Positions 30,280 through 38,219 of a DNA stretch of 64,000 bases are shown here, piece after piece; position 1 is the first letter of the stretch; each line of letters begins with the position of its first letter. This stretch comes from Actinomadura fibrosa (GTDB taxonomy: Bacteria; Actinomycetota; Actinomycetes; Streptosporangiales; Streptosporangiaceae). Position numbers and translations under genes: made by a program. Location of the stretch: the NCBI RefSeq assembly GCF_900659615.1, contig NZ_CAACUY010000011.1, forward strand, positions 1 to 64,000, given 5' to 3'. The notes beneath the pieces were generated by a model that worked only from the letters and a program-made list of their open reading frames with translations, was not told where the DNA came from and made no database searches.

Positions 30280-31445
30280 GGCATCGGGCGGCGTATCTGG
30301 CGTTCGACCGGTTCCCTTCCAGCAAGGGGTCGGCGGTCCATATCGCGCAGATGGCGGACGAGCTGTTCGGGTTCTTCGGCGGCGGCCTGCTGGGCGTGCT
30401 CGGCGGCGGGGACCTGCCGCGGTACCAGCGGGAGGGCGATCGGGAGGTGGCCCGGTTCGACGCGCGGATCCCGAACCTGCTGGACCGGGCGGAGGCGTTC
30501 TCGGGGTGGGCGGCCGATCATCTGGATCCGCATCTCGGGACGCTGGAGGTCGTGCACGTCCGGGATCCGTGGAGCGCGCTGCCCGCGGTGACCGCTCCGG
30601 GGCGGCGGCACCGGGTGGTGTACGAGGTCAACGGGCTGCCGTCGATCGAGATGGGCCATACGTGGCCGTGGGCGTCGCCGGCGACGCTCGGCAAGGTCCG
30701 TGAGCTGGAGCGCTTCTGCCTGGAGCGCAGCGACGCGGTGGTGGTGCCGTCCCGGGTGATCGGCGGCGCGGTCCGCGGGCTCGGGGTGCCGGAGGGCAAG
30801 ATCCATCTGGTGCCGAACGGCGCTGACGTACCGGACCGGCCCGCACGGCCGGAAGGCGCCCCTGAGCGCTACCTCATCTACGTGGGCGCGTTCCAGCCGT
30901 GGCAGGGGCTGGACGTGCTGATGCGGGCGTTCGCGCGGCTCGCCGATCTCGACGGGCTGCGGCTGGTGGTCTGCGGGTCCGTTCCGGAGCGGCGCGCGAA
31001 GCCGGTGCGGCGGCTGGCGGAGCGGCTCGGCGTCGCGGAGCGGGTCGACTGGCGGTTCACGCTGCCGCACGCGGAGGTCGCGGCGTGGCTCGCGCACGCC
31101 GAGGTGTCGGTGGCGCCGCTGACGGGGTGCGCCCGCAACCTCGACCAGGGCTGCGCGCCGCTGAAGGTGATCGAGTCGATGGCGGCGGGCGTGCCGGTGG
31201 TCGCCTCGGACCTTCCGGCGGTGCGGGAGCTGATGGCGGACGGGGAGCACGGGCGGCTCGTCCCGGCGGACCGTCCCGCCGAGCTGGCCCGCGCCGTGCG
31301 GATCCTGCTGGAGTACCCGGACGAGGCCGCCGCGATGGGCGGCCGGGCGCGGCGCCGGATCGAGGACGGGCTGACCTGGGCGCGGTCCCGGGCGGGGCTG
31401 TCCGCCGTCTACCGTGCCCTCTACCCTGCCAGCGCAGCCCGATAG
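30276..31445 (+). CDS. GT4-family glycosyltransferase
   Basis: 389 residues starting with GTG in a 4-bp overlap with the epimerase stop. It has the GT-B fold: an N-terminal acceptor domain (AYLAFDRFPSSKGSAVHIAQMADEL) and a C-terminal donor domain with YVGAFQPWQGLDVLMRAF, HLVPNGADVP and the EX7E-like stretch CAPLKVIESMAAGVPVVASDLPAV. These are signatures of GT4 retaining transferases that use nucleotide sugars. No membrane helix is present, so it acts on the cytoplasmic face. The product is presumably a step of the same glycan as its neighbours. Confidence 0.92.
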   Translation: MRHRAAYLAFDRFPSSKGSAVHIAQMADELFGFFGGGLLGVLGGGDLPRYQREGDREVARFDARIPNLLDRAEAFSGWAADHLDPHLGTLEVVHVRDPWSALPAVTAPGRRHRVVYEVNGLPSIEMGHTWPWASPATLGKVRELERFCLERSDAVVVPSRVIGGAVRGLGVPEGKIHLVPNGADVPDRPARPEGAPERYLIYVGAFQPWQGLDVLMRAFARLADLDGLRLVVCGSVPERRAKPVRRLAERLGVAERVDWRFTLPHAEVAAWLAHAEVSVAPLTGCARNLDQGCAPLKVIESMAAGVPVVASDLPAVRELMADGEHGRLVPADRPAELARAVRILLEYPDEAAAMGGRARRRIEDGLTWARSRAGLSAVYRALYPASAAR

Positions 31446-31459
31446 GTGGTGGTGTCGTC

Positions 31460-32188
31460 ATGTTCTGGCGCAAGCAGCGCGCGGCGATCGAGAGGTTCCA
31501 TCCGCTGCACCGGGCGCTCGTCCTGGAGGGCGGGTTCTCGGTGTCGCTGCGGCGGGACGACTGGGAGCCGGTGATCCAGAGCCTCGCCGGGCACGCGCAG
31601 CACGTGCGGCGGCGCAAGTGGGCACTGCCGGTCCGGGCGCAGCGGGTGATGGTGCCGCTGCTGCGGGTCCTCGCGGCGGACATGCGGCGGGACGGCGTGC
31701 TGTCGGTCGCGGCGGACATGCGCGGGCCGGACGCCCCCGGCAAGGCGGGGCCGCAGCACGACCTGCCCGCCCGGCGCCCGGTCCTGTCGGTGAAGCAGTG
31801 GTACACGGTCGACCCGTGGCTGCGGATGCGGGCGGAGCTGCGCGACGGCAGCGTGCTGGAGCTGTCGGTCACCGAGCGGCGGCGGAACCGGCGGATCCGC
31901 AAGAGGAACCCGCGCGGCAAGATCAAGATCAAGCAGAAGTCGAAGTCGGTGCAGGTCGTGCAGGTGGTGCGGCGGCTGCCGAAGGACGCGGCCGTCCGCC
32001 GGCCGGGCTCGCCGCCGCCGCCGTGGGTGCGGGTGCGGGTGAAGCAGGGGTCGCGGCTGGTGATCCGCGCGACCGCGAAGGTGGCCGGGGAGCAGGCCGA
32101 GGAGCAGCTCACCGAGGGCATCCTGCACGTGACGACCGAGCCGTTCCGGTGGACGCCGCCGGGCGCGGCCGTGAGGGGGGCCCAGTGA
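31460..32188 (+). CDS. Basic protein of unknown function embedded in the glycosyltransferase operon
   Basis: 242 residues from the ATG at 31460. No signal peptide or membrane helix. It opens with MFWRKQRAAIERFHPLHRALVLEGGFSV, has a central segment HDLPARRPVLSVKQWYTVDPWLRMRAELRDGSVLELSVTE and a very basic stretch (RRRNRRIRKRNPRGKIKIKQKSKS). It ends in alternating beta-like segments (WVRVRVKQGSRLVIRATAKV). I do not recognise a family. The alternating strands plus basic patch suggest binding to an anionic partner such as a lipid-linked phosphosugar or nucleic acid. It starts 14 bp after the GT4 gene and overlaps the next gene by 4 bp, so it belongs to the operon. Confidence 0.75.
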   Translation: MFWRKQRAAIERFHPLHRALVLEGGFSVSLRRDDWEPVIQSLAGHAQHVRRRKWALPVRAQRVMVPLLRVLAADMRRDGVLSVAADMRGPDAPGKAGPQHDLPARRPVLSVKQWYTVDPWLRMRAELRDGSVLELSVTERRRNRRIRKRNPRGKIKIKQKSKSVQVVQVVRRLPKDAAVRRPGSPPPPWVRVRVKQGSRLVIRATAKVAGEQAEEQLTEGILHVTTEPFRWTPPGAAVRGAQ

Positions 32189-32547
32189 CGAGCCAGGTGA
32201 ACCGCTGCACCGTGACCACCGGGTTCTTCGTGCTCGGGCGCTGCGGGCGGGCGGCGGTGGCCGCCTGCGGGCAGTGCGGGCGGCCCGTCTGCGCCGAGCA
32301 CGCCACCGGGGCGCTCTGCCCGGAGTGCGCGCTCGCGCAGGGGTACGCGCCGCAGGACCCGCACGACCCGGCGTGGGTCCGCGGGTACCGGCGGCGGCAC
32401 TACGAGCGCAGCTCGCAGACCTACAACGACGCCTACTGGTACTCGTCGTTCGACGAGTACGACCGCGGCGCGTTCAACCCCGGCGACGAGTACTCCTACG
32501 GCGGCGGCGACTTCGACGACGACGGCATGGACTTCGTGGACAGCTGA
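32185..32547 (+). CDS. Small B-box-like zinc-binding protein with acidic tyrosine-rich tail
   Basis: 120 residues. GTG start in the GTGA overlap with the preceding stop. Cysteines at 8, 20, 28, 31, 36, 45 and 48 and His 39 form a CxxC...CxxH...CxxC arrangement (CGQCGRPVCAEHATGALCPEC) resembling a B-box or cross-brace zinc domain. The second half is Asp/Tyr/Gly-rich and ends in DFDDDGMDFVDS, so it carries strong negative charge. The acidic tail could pair with the very basic protein encoded just before it. No family is recognised beyond the zinc fold. The following ATG overlaps its stop by one base. Confidence 0.75.
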   Translation: MTSQVNRCTVTTGFFVLGRCGRAAVAACGQCGRPVCAEHATGALCPECALAQGYAPQDPHDPAWVRGYRRRHYERSSQTYNDAYWYSSFDEYDRGAFNPGDEYSYGGGDFDDDGMDFVDS

Positions 32548-33662
32548 TGGCGCGCGTCCTGTGGATCACCGAGCACTATCCGCCGAGCCAGGGCGGGATG
32601 GCGCAGTCGTGCGACCGGATCGTCCGGGGGCTGCGCGGCGCCGGGGCGGAGGTGGACGTCGCGCACCTGACCCGGCGGGCCCGGCCGTGGGGCGTGGCGC
32701 GCGAGCACGGCGGGCGGCTGGTCACCGCGCCGCTCGGCGACGACTCGGAGCACGCGCTGCGCCGGCTCTGGACGGCGCTCACCGCGGAGGGCCTCACCGC
32801 GGGGACCTACAGCCATGTGGTCGCGTTCGGCGGCACGTACGCGATGCTCGCGGCGCCCGTCCTCGCGCGGCTGCTGCGGGCGCCGCTGGTCACGCTGCTG
32901 CGCGGCAACGACATCGACGTCGGCGCGTTCTCGCTGCGGCGGCGCGGCGTGCTGGTGGACGCCCTGCGCGCGTCCGCCCGCGTGTGCGTCGTCGCCCGGT
33001 CGCACGCGCCGCTGGTGACCGCGCTGGTCCCGGAGGCGGAGACCGTGTTCGTGGCGAACGGCATCGACACGTCGCGGTGGCGGGTGCTGCCGTCCGAGCG
33101 GGAGCGGGCCCGCGCGTGGCGGGCCGCGAACGTCGCGCCGGGACGCCGGACGATCGGGCTGATCGGCCAGCTCAAGACGAAGAAGGGCGTGGGGTTCCTC
33201 CTGGACGCGCTCGCGGCGTCCGGGCACGCCGAGGCGTTCCACCTGCTGCTCGTCGGGGAGGTCGAGGAGGCCGTCACGGCCCGGCTGCCCGCCGTGGCGC
33301 ACTCGCTCGTCCCGTTCCTTGAGCGGTACGACCTGCCCGCGGTGTACGCGTCCTGCGATCTGGTGGCGCTGCCGTCGTTCTACGACGGGATGCCGAACGT
33401 GGCGCTGGAGGCGGCGGCGCTCGGCGTGCCGCTGCTCGCGTCGGACGCGGGCGGGCTCGCCGACCTCGCGGACGACGAGATCGGCTTCACCTTCCCCGCG
33501 GGGGACGCGCACGCGTGCCGGGCCGCGATCGACCGGGCCGCGCGGGCGGGCGAGGAGGAGCTCGCGAAGCTGGGCGCGGCGGGCGCCGAGCGGATCGCCC
33601 GCGACTTCACCCCGGACGCGGAGACGGCCGGGTACCTCGCCGTCCTCGACGCCGTCACGTGA
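32547..33662 (+). CDS. GT4-family glycosyltransferase
   Basis: 371 residues; TGATG overlap with the preceding gene. N-terminal RVLWITEHYPPSQGGMAQSCDRIVRGLR is the classic GT4 opening. The donor domain has ANGIDTSRWR, IGLIGQLKTKKGVGFLLDAL and the motif SFYDGMPNVALEAAALGVPLLASDAGG (EX7E with both Glu positions in the stretch). Cytoplasmic. It is distinct in sequence from the GT4 at 30276-31445, so two different linkages are likely made. The next start (GTG) lies inside its stop codon region. Confidence 0.92.
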   Translation: MARVLWITEHYPPSQGGMAQSCDRIVRGLRGAGAEVDVAHLTRRARPWGVAREHGGRLVTAPLGDDSEHALRRLWTALTAEGLTAGTYSHVVAFGGTYAMLAAPVLARLLRAPLVTLLRGNDIDVGAFSLRRRGVLVDALRASARVCVVARSHAPLVTALVPEAETVFVANGIDTSRWRVLPSERERARAWRAANVAPGRRTIGLIGQLKTKKGVGFLLDALAASGHAEAFHLLLVGEVEEAVTARLPAVAHSLVPFLERYDLPAVYASCDLVALPSFYDGMPNVALEAAALGVPLLASDAGGLADLADDEIGFTFPAGDAHACRAAIDRAARAGEEELAKLGAAGAERIARDFTPDAETAGYLAVLDAVT

Positions 33663-34465
33663 TCCTCTGCTACGCGCGGGGTGACGGGCTCGGGCACCTC
33701 ACCCGGCTCCGGGCGGTCCTCCACACGCTGGGGCGGGACGGTGAGGTCGCCGTCGTCACGGGTTCGCCGTTCGCCGCCGATCCCCGGGTCGCGGACGGCT
33801 GGCTCGTCCGAGACGACCTTTCCCGGGCGCTCGCGGAGCTGGAGCCCGACGAGCTGATCGTGGACGCGTTCCCCGCCGGTCTCAAGGGCGAGCTGGGGGC
33901 GCTGCCCGCCGTGCCGTCCGGGACCCGCGTCACGCACCTGGCGCGGCTGCTCCGCTGGGACGCCTACCGCCCGCTGCTGTCCGCCGTCCGGCCGCGCTTC
34001 GACCGGACGTTCGTCCTCGAACCCCTCGATCCGGCGCACGAGGCGTACCTGCGCGCCGTCTCGGACGAGGTCGCGCCGCTCGCGCTCACCGACCCGCCGT
34101 CCGAGCCGCTCGACGCCGAGGGCTGGATCATCGTGCACGGCGGACCGGACGCCGAGATCCGCGAGCTGGTCGCCTACGCCGCGGACATGGCCGCCGCGGA
34201 GCGCGCCCGCCCGCCGATGACACTGGTCGCGCCGCGCCGCCCGGACGGCCTGCCCGCCGGGATCGCGCACCTCGACGCCTACCCGGCCTGCCCGCCCGGC
34301 TCGCGCGTCGAGCGGATCGTCACGGCGGCCGGGTTCAACTCCGTCCGGCAGTACGGGCCGTGGCGCGACCTCCACCGGATGCTGCCGTTCCCCCGCAGCC
34401 TCGACGACCAGTTCGCACGCGCTCGCCGGGCTCGGTCCGCCGCTGCTAGAAGTACGTCGAGGTGA
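33659..34465 (+). CDS. MurG-like (GT28-type) glycosyltransferase, compact
   Basis: 268 residues, GTG in a 4-bp overlap. The N-terminus ILCYARGDGLGHLTRLRAVLHTLG is the glycine-rich loop of GT28/MurG-like enzymes. The C-terminal part keeps IVTAAGFNSVRQYGPW and RMLPFPRSLDDQFARARR, equivalent to the donor-binding 'aGynt..E......p.p...DqqF.rA' region. It is shorter than MurG (about 360), and the middle part is reduced. It is the last gene of the operon, and its end overlaps the convergent serine hydrolase gene by 20 bp. Confidence 0.8.
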   Translation: MILCYARGDGLGHLTRLRAVLHTLGRDGEVAVVTGSPFAADPRVADGWLVRDDLSRALAELEPDELIVDAFPAGLKGELGALPAVPSGTRVTHLARLLRWDAYRPLLSAVRPRFDRTFVLEPLDPAHEAYLRAVSDEVAPLALTDPPSEPLDAEGWIIVHGGPDAEIRELVAYAADMAAAERARPPMTLVAPRRPDGLPAGIAHLDAYPACPPGSRVERIVTAAGFNSVRQYGPWRDLHRMLPFPRSLDDQFARARRARSAAARSTSR

Positions 34466-35729
34466 GGTCGCCGGTCGGCCAGGTCCGCACCGCGTTGGCC
34501 GCCTTGTGGAGGGCGGCGTCGATGTCGCTGTAGCTCGGCGCGCTGCCCTCCTGCCGCTGGTCGAACAGGGCGGCCCAGGTCAGGCCGTCATACCGGCGGA
34601 CGAGCAGGGTGCTGGTCCCGGCGAGGCTCCCGTCGTGCCAGGTGTTCCTGCCGCCCGTCACCGGGCGGACCAGCCAGCCGCAGCCGTAGTAGTAGCCGTC
34701 GGCGTTGATCCCCGTCGCGGGCTTGGCGAACGCCCGGCTGATCGACGCCGCGTTCAGGACGCTCGTCCCGCCGTCGTAGATCCCGGCGAAGCGGGTCAGG
34801 TCCATCGCCGTGCCGAGCCAGCCGCCGTGGGCGTCCATGTTCTCCAGGTTGAACGCCCCGTACGGGAAGGGGACCTTCTTGCCGGAGTTGTCGAACACGG
34901 TCGTGCCCGTGGCGGTCGAGTAGTACGGGACCTCGCCGGTCGCCTTCGTCAGCGTGCGGCCGAGCTTCATCCGCTTCACACCGCGCGGCCCCAGGACCTT
35001 CTGCTGGACGTAGGCGGCGTAGCTCAGGCCGCTGGCCTTCTCGATGATCCGGCCGAGCAGCATGTACCCGTAGTTGGAGTAGGCGTACGCCGTCCCGGGG
35101 GCGTGGTCGAGCTTCCGCCCCGACGCGTACTTCATGATGTTCGCCTGCTTGATCGGCAGCGGGACGCCGAGCGCCTTCGCGATCACGGCGTCCTGGAACA
35201 TGAGGTCGGGCGACAGGTCCCGGTCCCAGCCGCCGAGGTGCTGGAGCAGCCGCAGGACGGTGACGTCCTTCAGCCGCGGGTCGGCGGTGGTCGACAGCCC
35301 GAGCAGCGTCGCGGCCCGGTCGGTGAGCTTCAGCTTCCCGTCCTGGACGAGCCGCAGCACGGCCGTCGCGGTGATCGGCTTCGACAGGCTCGCGATCCGG
35401 AACAGCGAGGTCGGCTGCGCGGTCAGCGTCGCCTGGTCGCTCCAGGTATAGCCGCGCGACAGCAGCAGCTTGCCCTTGCGGACGACCGCGAGCTGCCCGC
35501 AGGGCACGTTGCGCGCCTGCATGAAGCTCTTCATCGTCGCGTCGAAGCCGGACAGGCCCGCGAGCGCCTTGCCGGTCACCTTCCAGGTGCGCGCCGCCGC
35601 GGCCGCGCCGGCCGCCTGGACCCGCTCCGGCGAACCGGACGAGCAGCCCGCCAGCAGCGCGGGCGCCGCCGCGCCGGCCCCGGCCAGCCCGGCCGCCCTG
35701 CCGAAGTCCCTCCTGCTCAATGGCCGCAC
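34446..35729 (-). CDS. Tat-exported lipoprotein serine hydrolase (beta-lactamase / DD-peptidase S12 family)
   Basis: 427 residues from a GTG at 35729 with GGGGGGAC upstream. The N-terminus has a twin-arginine motif SRRDFGRAAG and a lipobox LLAGC, so it is anchored on the outside of the membrane. Catalytic motifs of class C beta-lactamase folds are present: S114-x-x-K117 (SLSK), Y217-S-N219 and a late HDGS. These enzymes act on beta-lactams, D-amino-acid peptides or esters; the substrate cannot be told. An upstream in-frame ATG (35867) would bury the signal and is rejected. It is convergent with the glycan operon. Confidence 0.9.
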   Translation of the reverse strand: MRPLSRRDFGRAAGLAGAGAAAPALLAGCSSGSPERVQAAGAAAAARTWKVTGKALAGLSGFDATMKSFMQARNVPCGQLAVVRKGKLLLSRGYTWSDQATLTAQPTSLFRIASLSKPITATAVLRLVQDGKLKLTDRAATLLGLSTTADPRLKDVTVLRLLQHLGGWDRDLSPDLMFQDAVIAKALGVPLPIKQANIMKYASGRKLDHAPGTAYAYSNYGYMLLGRIIEKASGLSYAAYVQQKVLGPRGVKRMKLGRTLTKATGEVPYYSTATGTTVFDNSGKKVPFPYGAFNLENMDAHGGWLGTAMDLTRFAGIYDGGTSVLNAASISRAFAKPATGINADGYYYGCGWLVRPVTGGRNTWHDGSLAGTSTLLVRRYDGLTWAALFDQRQEGSAPSYSDIDAALHKAANAVRTWPTGDLTSTYF

Positions 35730-35805
35730 GAAGTCCCCCCACGGATCGGATGGCCGGAGCGCGATCGTGCGCCCCGGTCCCGGAATTCTAGGGGCGAAAT
35801 GATCA

Positions 35806-36372
35806 TCAACGGGACGGAAGGCGGAGATCGAAGGCCACCTCGACGTCGTCGGCGAGCCGCAGCGCACCGAAGAACGCCGAGTACGGCTTGATGCCCCAGC
35901 GGCTCTGCCGGAGCACCACCTCGCCGCGCAGCCGGACGTCCCCGCCCTCCGCGCCCGCCAGGATGGCGTCGATGCGCACCGGCTTCGTCCGCCCCATGAT
36001 CGTCAGGTCTCCCTCGACGGCGCCCCGGCCCTCCCCGCCCGTCTCCTCGATTCGGTCGGAGCGGAAGGTGATCACCGGGTACCGGCGCGCGTCCAGGACC
36101 GTCCGGAGGTTCTTCCCGATCTCGGCGCGGTCCTGGTCGGTCAGCGGCTTCACACCGCCGGTGCCCTCGCGGACCTCCAGCCCCTCCACCTCGACCGTCA
36201 CCTCGACGGACGACTCCGCCGGAGTCGCCCCCGCCGTGACCGCCGCCGTCCAGCGCGCCGCCTCGATCGTCAGGTCGTGGCCCGCCCGGCGGCCGAGCCC
36301 GCTGCGGCCCGTCCTGACCAGCAGCCGCCCGTCGTCCGGCCCGAGCTCATGGGTTCCCTCGCGTACCGCCAT
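35806..36372 (-). CDS. YceI-family lipid-binding-like protein
   Basis: 188 residues. The family features are RAGHDLTIEAARWTA near the N-terminus, LRTVLDARRYPVITFRSDRI in the middle and LRGEVVLRQSRWGIKPYSAFFGALRLADDVEVAFDL at the end, which build the lipocalin-like barrel that binds polyisoprenoids or similar amphiphiles. There is no signal peptide, so this copy is cytoplasmic, as in many actinobacteria. It lies 21 bp after the VanW-like gene in the same direction and could share its transcript. Confidence 0.9.
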   Translation of the reverse strand: MAVREGTHELGPDDGRLLVRTGRSGLGRRAGHDLTIEAARWTAAVTAGATPAESSVEVTVEVEGLEVREGTGGVKPLTDQDRAEIGKNLRTVLDARRYPVITFRSDRIEETGGEGRGAVEGDLTIMGRTKPVRIDAILAGAEGGDVRLRGEVVLRQSRWGIKPYSAFFGALRLADDVEVAFDLRLPSR

Positions 36373-36393
36373 GCCCCCACCCTGCCACCGGGG

Positions 36394-37266
36394 TCACGCG
36401 CACTCCACCCTGGGCTGCGGCTGGTACCGGGTGTGGAAGCGCTCGCGGCGGACGGGACGGCCGTCCTCCAGCAGCGTCCGCCACACGTCGATCGCGAACC
36501 CCCTGCGCCCGGCCATGGGCACGCAGCGGTGCCCGCGTCCCGTGCCGGCGCCGTGCGGGGCGAAGGCGTAGCGGCCCGACGACCGCGACCGCACGTCGAA
36601 CCGGCGCCGCCCCCACAGGCTGACCGTCAGCGTCGAGCGCGTGTACGAGGTCCGGATCACGACCGGGTGCCCGGAGTCGTTCCGCCACGTGAAGTCCAGG
36701 CCCGGGTAGGCGACGGCCGCCTCCCGGCCCTGCGGGTACTCGGGCATGTAGAGGCTGTGCGCCCGCACCCGGCGGATGTCGAGCCCCGCCTGGAACACCG
36801 CGTTGAACAGCGTCGTCGACACCTGGCAGATCCCGCCGCCCACGTCCTTGCGCAGCCGCGTGCCGACGATCGCGGGCGCGGGCACGTACCCGCGGCTCCT
36901 CGTCCGCGGCCCGACGGCCCTGTTGAACGAGAACGTCGCGCCGGGCCGCACGGTCCGGCCGTCCAGGATTCGCGCGGCGATCTCGATGTTGCGGACGCGC
37001 GGCTCGCCCGGCTTGAAGCGGGTCGTGTAGCGGCTGATCCGCCGCTCCCCCGCACCCGGACGCGCCGAGGGCGCCGAGGGCGCCGGGCTCGCGGCCGGAC
37101 GGGACGCGGACCCCGCCCTCGCCGCCGCCTGCGCGCCCGGGTCCCGGGCGACGCCGAGATACTCGCCCAGCAGAAAGCCCGTCACCACCAGCGTTCCCGC
37201 CGCCACCGGCCACAGGAGCAGAGCCCCGCACCGCCGCACTCCGCCGTCCCACCGCGTCCATCGCAC
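36394..37266 (-). CDS. VanW-family exported protein
   Basis: 290 residues with one N-terminal membrane anchor (about 13-35) and an Ala/Pro linker. The VanW domain follows (about 80-225): RFKPGEPRVRNIEIAARILDG, PGATFSFNRAVGPRTRSRGY and the hallmark GGGICQVSTTLFNAVFQAGL. VanW proteins occur in vancomycin-resistance and cell-wall loci; their biochemical role is not established. The tail is short (about 60 residues), with no LysM or G5 domain. The nearby exported serine hydrolase fits a cell-wall context. Confidence 0.9.
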   Translation of the reverse strand: MRWTRWDGGVRRCGALLLWPVAAGTLVVTGFLLGEYLGVARDPGAQAAARAGSASRPAASPAPSAPSARPGAGERRISRYTTRFKPGEPRVRNIEIAARILDGRTVRPGATFSFNRAVGPRTRSRGYVPAPAIVGTRLRKDVGGGICQVSTTLFNAVFQAGLDIRRVRAHSLYMPEYPQGREAAVAYPGLDFTWRNDSGHPVVIRTSYTRSTLTVSLWGRRRFDVRSRSSGRYAFAPHGAGTGRGHRCVPMAGRRGFAIDVWRTLLEDGRPVRRERFHTRYQPQPRVECA

Positions 37267-37412
37267 CGCCGAACCATGCCAGCGGCCCGGGGCCGTCGCG
37301 CGCCGCTTTGCCCGACCGTCCCGCTTCGTTTGCCCGCCGAGGCCGTACCTTGACCGGGACCGTGCACGACGAGGCCGCGCCCGCCATCGGACGCGGCCTT
37401 CGGGGGGTGCGG

Positions 37413-37634
37413 TCAGCGGGCGCGGGCGCCCTCCCGCAGCCGGTTCGGGTCGATCTCCCGGCCCGGGCGTCTGCGCAGGTACTCGGCCTCCAGTTCGTTC
37501 ATGCGGCGGGTGTGCTCGCCGTACGCCTGGTCGGCGGCGTGGCGCAGCGCTTCCAGCCGCGTCTCGTACAGGTGGCCCAGCTCGCGGAACAGATCGTCGT
37601 CGCTCAGCTCACCAGGGTCGATTCCCGTGGTCAT
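37413..37634 (-). CDS. DUF6158-family small protein
   Basis: 73 residues from the ATG at 37634, which follows GGAGGGA; the longer frame adds an unlikely leader. It is highly charged and helical (ELSDDDLFRELGHLYETRLEALRHAADQAYGEHTRRMNELEAEYLRR), matching the DUF6158 pattern. Function unknown. Divergent from the cupin gene. Confidence 0.85.
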   Translation of the reverse strand: MTTGIDPGELSDDDLFRELGHLYETRLEALRHAADQAYGEHTRRMNELEAEYLRRRPGREIDPNRLREGARAR

Positions 37635-37740
37635 GTGCGCATCCCTCCAAGCGGCGTCACGGCCGGCTCTCTCTCCTGGGTCCATGCCGCCCCTCCCCTA
37701 CCCGGTCGGCGCCCCCCGAACCGCGCGGCGGGCGGAGGGC

Positions 37741-37769
37741 TTGCGCACCCGCCGCAACCTACCTAGCGT
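37741..37769 (+). promoter_or_regulatory. Leaderless promoter for the cupin-P450 operon
   Basis: -35 TTGCGC (37741-37746), 17-nt spacer, -10 TAGCGT (37764-37769), then 6 nt to the ATG at 37776. This is one of the clearest sigma-70-type promoters in the window and implies translation without a Shine-Dalgarno sequence. Confidence 0.6.
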
Positions 37770-37775
37770 TTGCTC

Positions 37776-38219
37776 ATGAGCGAAGCGAGCGGCCCGCCGG
37801 TCGGCCACGTCCACTCGGACGATCTCCCCTGGGTCAACGCCGGACCCGTGGGCCTCCAGGTACTCCGAGTCTCCCCCGACACCTGGGTCGTCCGGAACCG
37901 TTTCCAGGCGGGATTCCAGCTGCCCACGCACAAGCACACCGGCGGCGTCCACGCCTACACGTTCTCCGGACGCTGGCGCTACAAGGAGTACGGGGTCGAC
38001 TACGTCGCCGGGACGTTCATCCACGAGCCGCCGGGATCGATCCACACGCTCACCATCGAGGAGGACAGCGACATCCTCTTCGTCATCGAGGGCGCGTTCA
38101 TCGAATACGACGCCAACGGGAACATCAGCGGCATCGTGGACGGCGAGTCCACGCTCAACGCCTACTACGCGCTGTGCGACGCGGCGGGCGTCCCGCGGCC
38201 CACGGGCATCCTGACGTGA
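37776..38219 (+). CDS. Cupin, 2,4'-dihydroxyacetophenone dioxygenase-like
   Basis: 147 residues. A single cupin barrel with metal-ligand His residues in LPTHKHTGGVHAYTFSGRWRY and a second motif around EPPGSIHTLTIEEDSD. The sequence resembles ChrR/DAD-type cupins that cleave C-C bonds of aromatic ketones; substrate specificity is inferred only. The gene is co-transcribed with a cytochrome P450 whose GTG start overlaps its stop by 4 bp, so the two probably act on one small molecule. Confidence 0.85.
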   Translation: MSEASGPPVGHVHSDDLPWVNAGPVGLQVLRVSPDTWVVRNRFQAGFQLPTHKHTGGVHAYTFSGRWRYKEYGVDYVAGTFIHEPPGSIHTLTIEEDSDILFVIEGAFIEYDANGNISGIVDGESTLNAYYALCDAAGVPRPTGILT

